Position numbers and translations under genes: made by a program | Notes under the pieces: model-generated | Database searches by the model: none | The model's input: the letters and a program-made list of their open reading frames with translations, nothing else | What the model was told of the DNA's origin: nothing | Shown here: piece after piece, positions 26,857-36,127 of the stretch | How the letters are laid out: each line of letters begins with the position of its first letter | How positions within the stretch are numbered: the stretch's first letter is position 1 | From: Aquirufa nivalisilvae | GTDB lineage: Bacteria; Bacteroidota; Bacteroidia; Cytophagales; Spirosomataceae | NCBI RefSeq assembly: GCF_004307455.1 | Contig: NZ_SEWX01000002.1 | Span: 353,075 to 417,074 of the forward strand | Direction: 5' to 3' | Length of the DNA stretch: 64,000 nt

Positions 26857-27981
26857 ATGGAATTACTTAATACCGTTTTTATAGCAAAAGCCATCATCGT
26901 AGGAGTCGTATTTGCGATTACACTAGGGGTTGCTGCTTATTCAACTTATTTTGAACGAAAGATTGCGGCGTTCATGCAGGACCGTATTGGTCCAGATCGT
27001 GCAGGTCCATTTGGTATATTGCAGCCATTGGCAGATGCTGTGAAAATGTTCATGAAAGAGGATTTTATTCCTGCCAATTCCAATAAATGGTTGTTCATAG
27101 CTGGACCATGCTTGTCTATGTTGACGGCATTGATGACTTCAGCAGTTGTTCCTTTTGGTGACTCAGTGACTATTGGAGGGGCTACATTTGATTTACAAGG
27201 TATTGATGTGAACATCGGTATTTTGTGGGTATTCGGGATTGTATCCTTGGGTGTTTATGGCATCATGATTGGTGGTTGGGCATCTAACAATAAATTTGCT
27301 CTTTTAGGAGCTATTCGTGCGGCTTCTCAAAACATTTCGTATGAATTGGCGATGGGTATGGCCATCATCACCATTTTGATGATCACGGGTTCCTTGTCCA
27401 CAAAAGAGATTGTAGAAGTGCAACAAAACGGACATTGGAATATATTCTATCAGCCTTTGGGATTCATTATTTTCATTATTTGTGCTTTTGCTGAATGTAA
27501 TCGTACACCATTTGATTTACCAGAATGTGAGACAGAGTTAATTGGTGGTTACCACACGGAGTATTCTTCCATGAAGTTGGGTTTTTACCTATTTGCTGAA
27601 TACATCAATATGTTTATTTCGGGTGCGGTAATGGCTACTTTATATTTTGGTGGTTATGATTATCCAGGCGTTGAATTTGTTACCCAACAATTTGGTAGTA
27701 ATGTAGCTAGCTTTGTAGGTGTAGGAGCTTTGATAGGTAAATCATTAGGCTTTGTATTCGTATTCATGTGGGTACGTTGGACCATCCCAAGATTCCGTTA
27801 TGACCAATTGATGAATTTAGGTTGGACGGGTTTAATTCCTTTGGCCATGTATAATGTGGTTGTCACTGGATTCGGCATTTTGATTGGTAAACCATTCATG
27901 GTTTCTATTGCAGGATTGGTACTTTTAATCGCGGCATTGTTCGTGTATGATCAACTATTAGTTAAGAAAAAAATCGCTTAG
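26857..27981 (+). CDS. nuoH: NADH-quinone oxidoreductase subunit H
   Basis: The 374-aa membrane subunit that joins the quinone channel to the peripheral arm. It has eight or more hydrophobic helices, the ERKIAAFMQDRIGPDRAGP motif, the loop AAFAECNRTPFDLPE-type sequence (here CAFAECNRTPFDLPECETEL), EYSSMKLGFYLFAEY, and WVRWTIPRFRYDQLM. All family landmarks are intact. Confidence 0.97.
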   Translation: MELLNTVFIAKAIIVGVVFAITLGVAAYSTYFERKIAAFMQDRIGPDRAGPFGILQPLADAVKMFMKEDFIPANSNKWLFIAGPCLSMLTALMTSAVVPFGDSVTIGGATFDLQGIDVNIGILWVFGIVSLGVYGIMIGGWASNNKFALLGAIRAASQNISYELAMGMAIITILMITGSLSTKEIVEVQQNGHWNIFYQPLGFIIFIICAFAECNRTPFDLPECETELIGGYHTEYSSMKLGFYLFAEYINMFISGAVMATLYFGGYDYPGVEFVTQQFGSNVASFVGVGALIGKSLGFVFVFMWVRWTIPRFRYDQLMNLGWTGLIPLAMYNVVVTGFGILIGKPFMVSIAGLVLLIAALFVYDQLLVKKKIA

Positions 27982-27985
27982 GTAT

Positions 27986-28504
27986 ATGAAATTAAGCAAT
28001 AAAACCAAGGTGTTGGAGCAAGGGGAAATGACCCTAGCTGAGCGCATGTACTTACCTGCCATTGTAGGTGGTATGGCCACTACCTTAAAACACTTCTTTT
28101 CGAAGCCCGTTACCATTCGTTATCCTGAGCAAACAAGGTATTTAGGTCCAGTTTATCGTGGCCAACATATTTTGAAGCGTGATGAGGCTGGAGCAGAGCG
28201 TTGTACAGCCTGTGGACTTTGTGCGGTAGCATGTCCAGCGGAAGCTATTTCCATGGTGGCGGAAGAAAGAAAAGCAGGAGAGGAAACGATGTACCGTGAA
28301 GAGAAATATGCGAAGGTTTATGAAATCAACATGTTACGTTGTATTTTCTGTGGATTATGTGAAGAAGCTTGCCCTAAAGAGGCTATATTTTTGCAGCACG
28401 ATAAAATGGTGCCTGTATTCCACCAACGTGATGAAGTGATTTGGGGTAAGGATAAATTAGTTGAAAAAATGGATCATCGCTATTTGCGCGATGGTTGGAA
28501 ATAA
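27986..28504 (+). CDS. nuoI: NADH-quinone oxidoreductase subunit I
   Basis: The 172-aa 8Fe ferredoxin-like subunit with clusters N6a and N6b. Two CxxCxxCxxxCP motifs are present: C73, C76, C79, C83 and C119, C122, C125, C129. It starts 4 bp after nuoH and passes electrons towards NuoB. Confidence 0.97.
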   Translation: MKLSNKTKVLEQGEMTLAERMYLPAIVGGMATTLKHFFSKPVTIRYPEQTRYLGPVYRGQHILKRDEAGAERCTACGLCAVACPAEAISMVAEERKAGEETMYREEKYAKVYEINMLRCIFCGLCEEACPKEAIFLQHDKMVPVFHQRDEVIWGKDKLVEKMDHRYLRDGWK

Positions 28505-28512
28505 ATTGATGT

Positions 28513-29028
28513 ATGGAGATTTCTAATATTTGGTACTTTTTATCGGCCTTGACTTTATTGAGTGCTCTGATGGTGATTATTTCTAAAAATCCCATTCACA
28601 GTGTCTTGTATTTGGTATTTACTTTTTTCTGTATTTCAGCGCATTATGTGTTGTTGAATGCACAGTTTTTGATGGCGGTAAACATCATCGTTTATGCTGG
28701 AGCAATTATGGTATTGTTCTTGTTTGTGATCATGATGTTTGATCTAAAGAAAAACATACCTGAATCAAAGAGTTCATTAACCAAATTGGCGGGCTCTGTG
28801 GTAGCAGGAACTCTATTAGTCATACTTATTGCGATTATTCGTAAAAATACGATTCCTGCGCCGGCTGTAGAGAAGTTTAATTCCCAAACTGGTATGGTGG
28901 AAAACCTAGGCCAAGTTCTTTATGGAGAGTTTTTATTACCTTTTGAATTGGTATCTATCTTGTTCTTTGTGGCGATGGTAGGTGCGGTTTTATTAGGTAA
29001 AAGAGAAGCTGGAGAAAGAAATTTCTAA
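28513..29028 (+). CDS. nuoJ: NADH-quinone oxidoreductase subunit J
   Basis: A 171-aa membrane subunit with five hydrophobic helices. NPIHSVLYLVFTFF and the pi-bulge helix region VNIIVYAGAIMVLFLFVIM are typical. It is the last nuo gene here: an intrinsic terminator follows 21 bp later and the next gene is on the other strand. Confidence 0.95.
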   Translation: MEISNIWYFLSALTLLSALMVIISKNPIHSVLYLVFTFFCISAHYVLLNAQFLMAVNIIVYAGAIMVLFLFVIMMFDLKKNIPESKSSLTKLAGSVVAGTLLVILIAIIRKNTIPAPAVEKFNSQTGMVENLGQVLYGEFLLPFELVSILFFVAMVGAVLLGKREAGERNF

Positions 29029-29049
29029 AAATATTCTTATTTGTAAATG

Positions 29050-29079
29050 GGCTGATAGGGATTCTATCAGCCTTTTTTT
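29050..29079 (+). terminator. Terminator ending the nuo operon after nuoJ
   Basis: GGCTGATAG (29050-29058) pairs with CTATCAGCC (29064-29072), loop GGATT, followed by seven T. It ends the operon before any nuoK, L, M or N gene. Confidence 0.88.
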
Positions 29080-29097
29080 GTTTAAGCCAATTCAATT

Positions 29098-29634
29098 TTA
29101 ATCTTCACCTCCAAATCTAAAATTTAGGCCAAAATTGATGGATATTCCTCCTAAATTGGGGCCATGTGCATTATATAATGTTATATTAGATGCTTCCACT
29201 AACAGGGATATTTTTTCGATAACCTTAGCTTCAAGTCCAATACCAGTACTATAGCCCAACATATTGGCAATTTCTGTTTGAGTGACAGAAGAATAAGAAT
29301 GTATAGGTGTTTTTATTTCACTGACGGCATAGCCTAGTCCAATGAAAATGTAGGGGTTGATGGGCATGGTCACCGGTTGTAAAAACGTATGGATGAATCG
29401 ACCGCCCATAATAGTAGTTTTTAGATTTTGATCGTTTTCAATGGGACCAGCAAAAGCTTCTACTTGTGAACCTGGGGATACTTTCATCCGGAAAGCGATT
29501 CCTTGACATAAGGTGGAGTAACGATAGCCAATCGTATGTTTGGGAAGTTTATTGTATTCTTGACTAAAGGAGTGGAATTAATTCAATAAACAAAAGAACA
29601 TTCCTATTGCACCAATTTTTACAAGTGCTCTCAT
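29098..29634 (-). pseudogene. Exported beta-barrel protein gene interrupted by an in-frame TAA
   Basis: Reading from an ATG at 29634 gives a signal-peptide-like start (MRALVKIGAIGMFFCLLN), then TAA at 29580-29578, then in the same frame FHSFSQEYNKLPKHTIGYRY and onward to the end at 29098. The part after the stop holds a plausible signal cleavage site (FSQ) and about 160 residues with alternating strands, GLGYAVSE, GYSTGIGLEAKV and a final FGLNFRFGGED, fitting an eight-stranded outer-membrane barrel. A single base change would restore one open frame. A downstream ATG at 29487 exists, but a protein begun there would lack a signal peptide. Confidence 0.72.
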
Positions 29635-29796
29635 GATTTCAAGTAATTATATTGAATAATGTATAAATACCTTAGTGGTTACACCTATGAAATACAGATT
29701 ACTTGTTGCTAATGTATATACAAATGAATGGAATTCTATGAGTTCAACGAGTATATTACCGTTAAATCAACTGTTGTTTAGAGTGACCTAAAAATA

Positions 29797-29824
29797 AAAA
29801 GGCGAACCAATTGGTTCGCCTTTT
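29797..29824. terminator. Perfect palindromic terminator
   Basis: AAAAGGCGAACCAA directly followed by its reverse complement, ending in TTTT on both strands. It ends the minus-strand barrel gene at 29846 before the pseudogene. The 29635-29796 interval shows no other feature. Confidence 0.85.
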
Positions 29825-29845
29825 CCGTATTACAGAGAGCAGATA

Positions 29846-30520
29846 TTATTTCTTACTAATCTTTTGATTAAAGAATCCCACTTTTAAACCAATCTGACCT
29901 GAAAGTCCCGAAAGCTCAGGTAGTTCATCATTTCCTACGGCTAAACGATAATTAGCCCCAGCGAATAAACGAATGTATTTGTGGACATTTAATTCCGCAT
30001 TGATACCTGGTTGTATACCAAAGGCATTACGACCATTTCTCCAATAAAAATTATCAAATCGTCCACCTGGGCCAGGCATACTTGCCAAAATAGCATCGTC
30101 TTGATAACGAATAACTCCAATCATCAAGGGGAAACTTAGGTGAACTAATTTATTGGCATTGGGTGTATAAGCTAATGATAAAGCAGAGAAATTTTGTCTC
30201 AAATCATTGGAATAAATTTCATTTCTGTGGCGCATACTACCTAAAAAGCTTGCACCAATTTCCCATTTATTGTTAAGATGCAAGGCTAAAATTCCACCTT
30301 GCTGAGGACCTAATTGTCCAAATTGAACTATTGGAGCAAAAGATAAACCAAAACTTTTGATTTTGGGAGAAACTCCTCCTTTAAACAAAGTTTTGGTTTC
30401 TGATGCATCTTTGCTTTCTTTTCTATCTTGGGCTGATAGTGTAGTTTGAGCAAAGCTACTTGTTGATATAAACACGGATAAGCAGCATATTAAAAAGGGG
30501 CGGATTGAATAAAGTTTCAT
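29846..30520 (-). CDS. Predicted outer-membrane beta-barrel protein
   Basis: A 224-aa exported protein with signal peptide ending SSFAQ near residue 25. After a charged linker (about 26-45) it shows regular alternating strands, with LSFAPIVQFGQLG, WEIGASFLGSMRH, GIQPGINAELNVHKYIRLFAGANYRLAVG and a closing GLKVGFFNQK (each a short stretch of a strand). No enzymatic motif. Family is not recognised beyond the general barrel type. No matching promoter was found; 230 bp of divergent DNA lie before the histidine kinase gene. Confidence 0.7.
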   Translation of the reverse strand: MKLYSIRPFLICCLSVFISTSSFAQTTLSAQDRKESKDASETKTLFKGGVSPKIKSFGLSFAPIVQFGQLGPQQGGILALHLNNKWEIGASFLGSMRHRNEIYSNDLRQNFSALSLAYTPNANKLVHLSFPLMIGVIRYQDDAILASMPGPGGRFDNFYWRNGRNAFGIQPGINAELNVHKYIRLFAGANYRLAVGNDELPELSGLSGQIGLKVGFFNQKISKK

Positions 30521-30724
30521 AACATGGTGGTTTGAATTGACAGAACGAAAATAGAAAGCAATTTTGATCTATATTTTTATATTCGATTAGCCTAGATGAA
30601 AGGAGGATATATACCCCTATTTTGTCGATAAGAATGGAAATATTTAATGGAAGTCGAAATTTGCTCATTCGTCGATGCATTTTGCTGAGTAGAAGAGTGG
30701 ATTTCTAATTTGATACAGATTGGC

Positions 30725-30732
30725 TAGCTTTG
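30725..30732 (+). promoter_or_regulatory. Putative -7 box for the LytS/LytTR pair
   Basis: TAGCTTTG fits TAnnTTTG, 19 nt before the kinase ATG. Confidence 0.42.
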
Positions 30733-30751
30733 TAAGGATTATATAGCGATT

Positions 30752-31810
30752 ATGTGGAAAGCTTTATTACAACCTAAATCTCAGCGCACTTTTAAGATAC
30801 TCTTCAACCTTATTTTATGGGGCTTGTGGATCGGTTTACCTTTATTAAGTCCTGTACATCAGTCGCACTCCAACGATCACCCTCATCCACATCAAAACCC
30901 TGAGTTTACTGAGCATATTTGGCTTGAGATTTGCACCGTAGTTCCTCTGTTCTATACCATCACCTTAGTGCTAATTCCTATTGTATTCCGCCAAGGAGGA
31001 GTTTTATCTTACATTGTTTCCGTTATTTTATTGGTAGTTTCCTTTTGGTTCATCCAGTATTTTGTGATGGCTTATGTATTGCCATTTGATGAAAGAGCCT
31101 TAGAATGGCCCACATTGAAGGGCTTTTTCCCCTTAATCATGATTACGGGAATCGCTTCCACCTATGGTTTGTTGCTCGAATTTATCACGATTGAAGCCAG
31201 AAATGAGGAATCAAAAAATGAGCAAATGAAATCGGAATTATCCTTTCTGCGTTCACAAATTTCACCGCATTTTATCTTCAATGTACTGAACAGTATTGTG
31301 TATTTGATTCGTACCAAAGCGGATAAGCAAGCGGAAGATGTTACCATTCGTTTATCGAATTTAATGCGTTATATGCTGTATGATTCGGATCAATCCATGA
31401 TTCCATTAAATAAGGAATTAGAATATTTGAAGAATTACATTGATTTGCAAAAAATGCGTTTTGATGATGATGTAAAAATTGAATTTGAAGTTATTGGCAA
31501 AGTAAATAATTGCATCATTGAACCTATGTTATTAATTCCATTTGTAGAAAATGCTTTTAAGCATGGGGTAGGATTTGTAATAGATCCCGTTATCAAAATC
31601 AGCTTTGGGATAGAAGATGGTATTTTAGATTTTAAAGTAGAGAATAAAAAAGGGGACAGAGATCCCAATGTCAAAGATGAGAGCTCCGGTATTGGATTAA
31701 AAAATGTTATCCGACGTTTGGAATTACTATATCAAAATAGACATGTGTTGAAAATTGAGGATTTAGATAAGGACTTTAAAGTTGGACTAAGATTGAAATT
31801 GCATAAATAA
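30752..31810 (+). CDS. LytS-type sensor histidine kinase
   Basis: A 352-aa membrane kinase of the His_kinase (LytS/YehU) family. Four hydrophobic segments lie in residues 15-145; the kinase core begins at about 160 with phospho-acceptor H173 in QISPHFIFNVLNS, an N-box LIPFVENAFKHG and the G-box SSGIGLKNVIRRLELLY. The loop between the first two membrane segments holds six His in residues 36-55 (H36, H39, H43, H45, H47, H55). It starts the pair with the LytTR regulator 7 bp downstream. The signal is unknown. Confidence 0.92.
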   Translation: MWKALLQPKSQRTFKILFNLILWGLWIGLPLLSPVHQSHSNDHPHPHQNPEFTEHIWLEICTVVPLFYTITLVLIPIVFRQGGVLSYIVSVILLVVSFWFIQYFVMAYVLPFDERALEWPTLKGFFPLIMITGIASTYGLLLEFITIEARNEESKNEQMKSELSFLRSQISPHFIFNVLNSIVYLIRTKADKQAEDVTIRLSNLMRYMLYDSDQSMIPLNKELEYLKNYIDLQKMRFDDDVKIEFEVIGKVNNCIIEPMLLIPFVENAFKHGVGFVIDPVIKISFGIEDGILDFKVENKKGDRDPNVKDESSGIGLKNVIRRLELLYQNRHVLKIEDLDKDFKVGLRLKLHK

Positions 31811-31817
31811 TAGGCAT

Positions 31818-32564
31818 ATGGACAAATTGAATTGTATTGTTGTCGATGACGAAAACATGGGCAGAAAGTTATTGGAAGAGAACGTAAGACAGTTACCTTT
31901 CTTACACTTGGTGGCATCTTGCAAGAATGCTTTCGAGGCAATGGAGGTTTTACAGACTCAAACAGTCGATTTAATTTTTCTGGATATTCAAATGCCAGGT
32001 ATGTTAGGGACTCAGTTTTTACAAACCTTGAAGGAAAAGCCTTTGACCATCCTGGTTACAGCCTATGATCATTATGCCGTAGAAAGCTATGAATTGGACG
32101 TGGTGGATTATTTGATGAAGCCTGTGAGCATTGAGCGATTTAGTTTAGCTGCACATAAGGCATTGGAGTTATTTCAACATAAGAAAAGCAAATTGGAAGC
32201 TGGACCTAAGGCTGTCAATCAAGAAATACAAGCCCAAGAAGATTTCTTTTTTGTGAATGTAGAATATGCTTTAGTGCGTATTTCTATCCCTCAAATTACA
32301 CATATAGAAGGTTTAAAAGACTATGTTAAAATCTATTTAGAAGGGGAGAAAAGACCAATCTTGACGAAATTGACCATGAAGTCCATAGAAGCGAAAGTGA
32401 CGAATCATCTATTTATGCGGGTGCACAAGTCATTCATCGTGAACATGAGAAAAATTGAGTCCATCAAACAGCAACGAATCAAAATAGGTACATTTGAAAT
32501 ACCTGTGAGTGATTCACATGCAAGTGAATTAATGGAAAAGTTGAATTTTACTCGACCGTCTTAA
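31818..32564 (+). CDS. LytTR-family response regulator
   Basis: A 248-aa two-domain regulator. Receiver domain 1-120: acidic pair D10-D11, phospho-acceptor D56 in LIFLDIQMPG, T in LVTAYD and K in LMKPVS. The LytTR DNA-binding domain occupies about 140-245 with FVNVEYALVRI, ITHIEGLKDYVKIYL and FMRVHKSFIVN. The gene follows the kinase by 7 bp. Its stop directly abuts the stop of the convergent TonB-dependent receptor gene. Confidence 0.93.
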   Translation: MDKLNCIVVDDENMGRKLLEENVRQLPFLHLVASCKNAFEAMEVLQTQTVDLIFLDIQMPGMLGTQFLQTLKEKPLTILVTAYDHYAVESYELDVVDYLMKPVSIERFSLAAHKALELFQHKKSKLEAGPKAVNQEIQAQEDFFFVNVEYALVRISIPQITHIEGLKDYVKIYLEGEKRPILTKLTMKSIEAKVTNHLFMRVHKSFIVNMRKIESIKQQRIKIGTFEIPVSDSHASELMEKLNFTRPS

Positions 32565-34574
32565 TTAAAAGAAGCTCAATTTTAGTCCTCCCGAGAAGTT
32601 TCTTCCAGGAGAAGCATTATAATATCTGGCTCCAACAGCATTTAAGTCTGGTCCTGCACTGTATTTTTCGTCGCCAATATTATCTGCGGCAAGCCATAAT
32701 TCCCAGGAATATTTTGCCCCATTTTTTCTGTAAGATATTTTACTATTCCAAACCCTGCTAGACGGAAGAACGTCTGTATTGGCATCATTTAGGTATAAAT
32801 AGTCTGTCATCAAGAATTGCTGATTCCAGCTCAATCCAGGTAATAATTTCCATGAAAGAAGAAGGGATTGCTGGAATGGACTTGTTCCTGTTAAGAAATT
32901 CCCATTAAAGCTTTTTCCTGAGTTGCTATAATCGGTGAACCTGAAATTTTGCCAAGTTGTGGCAGATAATACTTGAAGGAAAGGTGTAGCCGTCCATTGT
33001 AAACTCAATTCCATTCCTTGCTGGGTTGTTTTTCCTACATTATCATAGAAGTCGGCTCCATCAGCTGCTCGGCGCAAGACAATGGTTTCATCCAAATTGA
33101 ATTGGTATAGACTTAGGTCCCAAGTCAATTGGGTAGCTGGACTCCATCCACGATAACTAAGTTCATAATTCCAGCCTTTTTCAGCTCGTAACGAACGGTT
33201 TATGACATTGGTAGAGGGTCTGATTTCTGCAATGCTTGGGGGAGAAAAACCATGGGCTATTTTAGCGACAATATTCTGATTGGCACCTATTCTTCTAATG
33301 ATAGCTAATCTTGGTGAAAAGATTCCTTCGCTGGATTGGAATTCTGTCCAAAGCTTATTGTAGCTACCAGCCAAAGTAAATGCCCAATTTTTGATGCCGT
33401 CATATTCTAATTGAGTGAAAATACCCCCTTGTTGCACACGGGTATTTTGTTCAAATTGTAAGGTGTCTTTCACCCCTTTTCGGTTGCCATAGGTCCGACT
33501 ATCAAATTGTCCTATTTGAAATTCATATCCTAAATCCCAAGTAAATTGTCCTTTTCCAGCGGCTTGTTTATAATGTATCACACCTCGATTATTCAGGTTC
33601 GGTTCTTCTCTGAACTCATAGTTTCGAATGGTGGGGTTTTCAATGCTATTTACTTGAACGGCATGTATAGCATCCCAAGCCCAATTGGCATTCCAAGCAT
33701 TGGATACATGAGCGCCTACAAAATAACTCTTCAACTTAAACGTAGCCATTTGCTCGATAGCACCTTTATTTATACCGGCAGCAGGACGAGCTTGAATAGG
33801 GTTTTCCTGATATTGTTTCAAGGTTAAACCTCCTGGAGTCTGATAAGCTAAATCTCCATAATAAGCAATTAAGTTAATGGCTCCAGTGGTACCAAAGCTT
33901 TTATTCCATTCATAAGAGAACCATTGTTTTTTCATTGCCGACTGATCACGGTATCCGTTTTGTTGCCAAAATGAGGTGTAAAATCGGTGAGAGCTGCTTG
34001 GTTTTCCCAAATGGATATCCCAAGATTGTTTGTATCCTCCCAAAGAATGAAAAAGTTCTTGATGCTGTACCGAGGGGGCTTGATAAGCCTGACTAGAAAG
34101 TAATAATACCCCACCAGTACCAGCGCCATAAAGACCTCCACTTGGGCCTTTAGAAACAACTAATTGTTGAAATTGCTCTGGATCTAGTAAAGAAAAATAG
34201 GAGTTATTTCCAGCATCCGTGAAGGACATTTGATTCCAATAGATTTTAACATTTCGGACTCCAAAAGGAGCACGCAGTGAGCTACCGCGGATGGCTAAAC
34301 GATAACTTCCTGGTGAGCGTTCTTCCATTCGAATACCTGCTTGCGAGTTTAAAGCAGGTAAAAAACTTAATGCATTTCCTACTTGCAGTTTGCTAGAATC
34401 TAATAAAACGATTGCATCCGGTGAACGAAGAGGATTTCGTTTCTTTTCAAAGGCTTGAACTTCTACGTTGGCTAATGTTTTATTTGAAAATTCATCTTTG
34501 GTTTGTGACCAAGCTAGCGTAGGGATAAGTAGCAAAATACAAATCCTATTGAAAAATGTAATGAGTAATTTCAT
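32565..34574 (-). CDS. TonB-dependent receptor
   Basis: A 669-aa outer-membrane receptor with signal peptide ending AWSQ. There is no N-terminal CarboxypepD_reg domain. The plug is at about 35-155 (LANVEVQAFEKKRNPL, then IRGSSLRAPFG, VSKGPSGGLYGAGTGGVLLL), and the 22-stranded barrel follows, with the family's C-terminal DLNAVGARYYNASPGRNFSGGLKL-type end (broken here: ARYYNASPGRNF). The ligand is not evident. The ATG overlaps the stop of the upstream barrel gene (TAATG), so the two are co-translated. Confidence 0.9.
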   Translation of the reverse strand: MKLLITFFNRICILLLIPTLAWSQTKDEFSNKTLANVEVQAFEKKRNPLRSPDAIVLLDSSKLQVGNALSFLPALNSQAGIRMEERSPGSYRLAIRGSSLRAPFGVRNVKIYWNQMSFTDAGNNSYFSLLDPEQFQQLVVSKGPSGGLYGAGTGGVLLLSSQAYQAPSVQHQELFHSLGGYKQSWDIHLGKPSSSHRFYTSFWQQNGYRDQSAMKKQWFSYEWNKSFGTTGAINLIAYYGDLAYQTPGGLTLKQYQENPIQARPAAGINKGAIEQMATFKLKSYFVGAHVSNAWNANWAWDAIHAVQVNSIENPTIRNYEFREEPNLNNRGVIHYKQAAGKGQFTWDLGYEFQIGQFDSRTYGNRKGVKDTLQFEQNTRVQQGGIFTQLEYDGIKNWAFTLAGSYNKLWTEFQSSEGIFSPRLAIIRRIGANQNIVAKIAHGFSPPSIAEIRPSTNVINRSLRAEKGWNYELSYRGWSPATQLTWDLSLYQFNLDETIVLRRAADGADFYDNVGKTTQQGMELSLQWTATPFLQVLSATTWQNFRFTDYSNSGKSFNGNFLTGTSPFQQSLLLSWKLLPGLSWNQQFLMTDYLYLNDANTDVLPSSRVWNSKISYRKNGAKYSWELWLAADNIGDEKYSAGPDLNAVGARYYNASPGRNFSGGLKLSFF

Positions 34575-35338
34575 TAAAAATAGTAAGTAAGGTAGGCAGA
34601 AAGAAAATGGACTTTCGACGCAGGAATCGATTTAGAATTGGGATTCGAGGACGAGCCCAAGTTAAGTAATTCATACATGAAAGTTGCCCCGATTTGTTGG
34701 CGTTTATATTCTAATTTTCCCTTGAAAGAGAAGTCATTTTCACTACTTAAGGTCTGAAAAGGTACACCCACGTAGCGCCCAAACAAGGTTACTTCGCGGA
34801 TGATGGGTTCAAATACTTGTGCTGATAAGGCAAAGTCGTTTTTACCTGGAATTTTTAATCCAAATCCTGCTGTAATGCCATGCAAGCTATATTTCTCCTC
34901 TTCTATGTATTTGTAACTTGGCGTGGAAATTCTTCTCGCTAAAGATTTACTATAAAAACTCACCATAGGATAGAAAAAAGGATCTGTTTTTTTGGCTTTA
35001 TGTTGCCATTTTAATCCTAATTCAGCCTCACCGCCTCGATAGGCAGATTCCAAATCATTTAAATTAGCTGGGGCATTTTGCGGTTCAATAAAACTGTAGT
35101 TGGCTAGGTCAACAGGCGAATAATGGGTATTCCCGTAAGTTTTTAAACGTAGGAAAAATAGTTTATTCGCATTAGGCTTTTGAAAAGTGATTTGGGTGGA
35201 GAAATCAATGGTTTGTTGGTTTTCATACCACATAATATGGCTAGTACCTACACTGGTCTCTAATTTGAACTTTTGTCCCCAACTAATTTGTGAGGATGAA
35301 AGTAAAAATAGTAGTAGTAAGTAGCTTAGTCTTTTCAT
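34574..35338 (-). CDS. Predicted outer-membrane beta-barrel protein, partner of the TonB-dependent receptor
   Basis: A 254-aa exported protein with signal peptide ending SWGQ near residue 21. Alternating strands run to a final LSAYLTYYF, an aromatic C-terminus usual for outer-membrane barrels. No known domain recognised. Translational overlap with the receptor gene suggests that the two work together in uptake of one ligand. It lies 22 bp after the last polysaccharide gene. Confidence 0.65.
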   Translation of the reverse strand: MKRLSYLLLLFLLSSSQISWGQKFKLETSVGTSHIMWYENQQTIDFSTQITFQKPNANKLFFLRLKTYGNTHYSPVDLANYSFIEPQNAPANLNDLESAYRGGEAELGLKWQHKAKKTDPFFYPMVSFYSKSLARRISTPSYKYIEEEKYSLHGITAGFGLKIPGKNDFALSAQVFEPIIREVTLFGRYVGVPFQTLSSENDFSFKGKLEYKRQQIGATFMYELLNLGSSSNPNSKSIPASKVHFLSAYLTYYF

Positions 35339-35360
35339 ATTCCTGTAAAATTAAAAAAGA

Positions 35361-36125
35361 TTACCAGTATTTACCTCTTTTTTGCCAGCTAAAAACAAAG
35401 CCTCTTAGAATGATAATCAAGTGGTTAAAGCAAGTTGTAAAAAAACCGAAATGTTTGCTCAATATTTGAAAGCGTTCTTTCCAGCTTGTTTTTAAATTTT
35501 TGACGGAAGCCCCACCCATTAAATAGCGACAAATGGGATATTGGGTCTTTTGGATTTGGTGAGCCAATTTCAAGCAATTGATCTCCCAATCTATGTCGGA
35601 GCTCATGCGATAATCCATAGAAAAGTTGGGTGCTAATTCTCGCCTAGCAATAAATGCTTGATGGCAAACCACCATACCTTTGTTGAAGTCCTTCCACGTT
35701 AATTGCTCAGGCAGTGCATGTGGACTAACTTCAGAACGCAAGCCAATTGCCTTACCTGAAGGATTAACAAATATGGCATCACCATATAATACGTCGGGGT
35801 TATTGTGCAAATCTTTCAAGATTTGTCGAAGCGTATCTGGACCTGCAAAAGTGTCACCAGCATTTAAAAAATAAATGTATTTTCCTGTAGCTAAGGCCAT
35901 TCCTTTGTTCATTGCATCATAAATCCCTTTGTCGGGCTCTGAAACGATATGAGCAATCTGTTTTACGTAGGTTTGTACCAATTCTAAGGTCCGATCACGC
36001 GAGCCGCCATCCATGATGATAACTTCAAAATCTTGCTCATCCTGTGAAAAAATACTCCGTAGCGTATTTTCAATAAAGGCTTCAGCTTGGTATGTGACCG
36101 TGATGATACTGAGAAGTTTCGACAT
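35361..36125 (-). CDS. GT2-family glycosyltransferase
   Basis: A 254-aa GT-A-fold transferase from the ATG at 36125; an earlier in-frame TTG at 36137 overlaps the previous gene and is not needed. Motifs: LSIITVTYQAEAFIENTLRS, the nucleotide-sugar-binding IMDGGSRDRT, SEPDKGIYDAMNKG and the DXD-like region LNAGDTF. The family member resembles enzymes of O-antigen or capsule clusters. Last gene of the minus-strand polysaccharide operon. Confidence 0.88.
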   Translation of the reverse strand: MSKLLSIITVTYQAEAFIENTLRSIFSQDEQDFEVIIMDGGSRDRTLELVQTYVKQIAHIVSEPDKGIYDAMNKGMALATGKYIYFLNAGDTFAGPDTLRQILKDLHNNPDVLYGDAIFVNPSGKAIGLRSEVSPHALPEQLTWKDFNKGMVVCHQAFIARRELAPNFSMDYRMSSDIDWEINCLKLAHQIQKTQYPICRYLMGGASVKNLKTSWKERFQILSKHFGFFTTCFNHLIIILRGFVFSWQKRGKYW

Positions 36126-36127
36126 AT

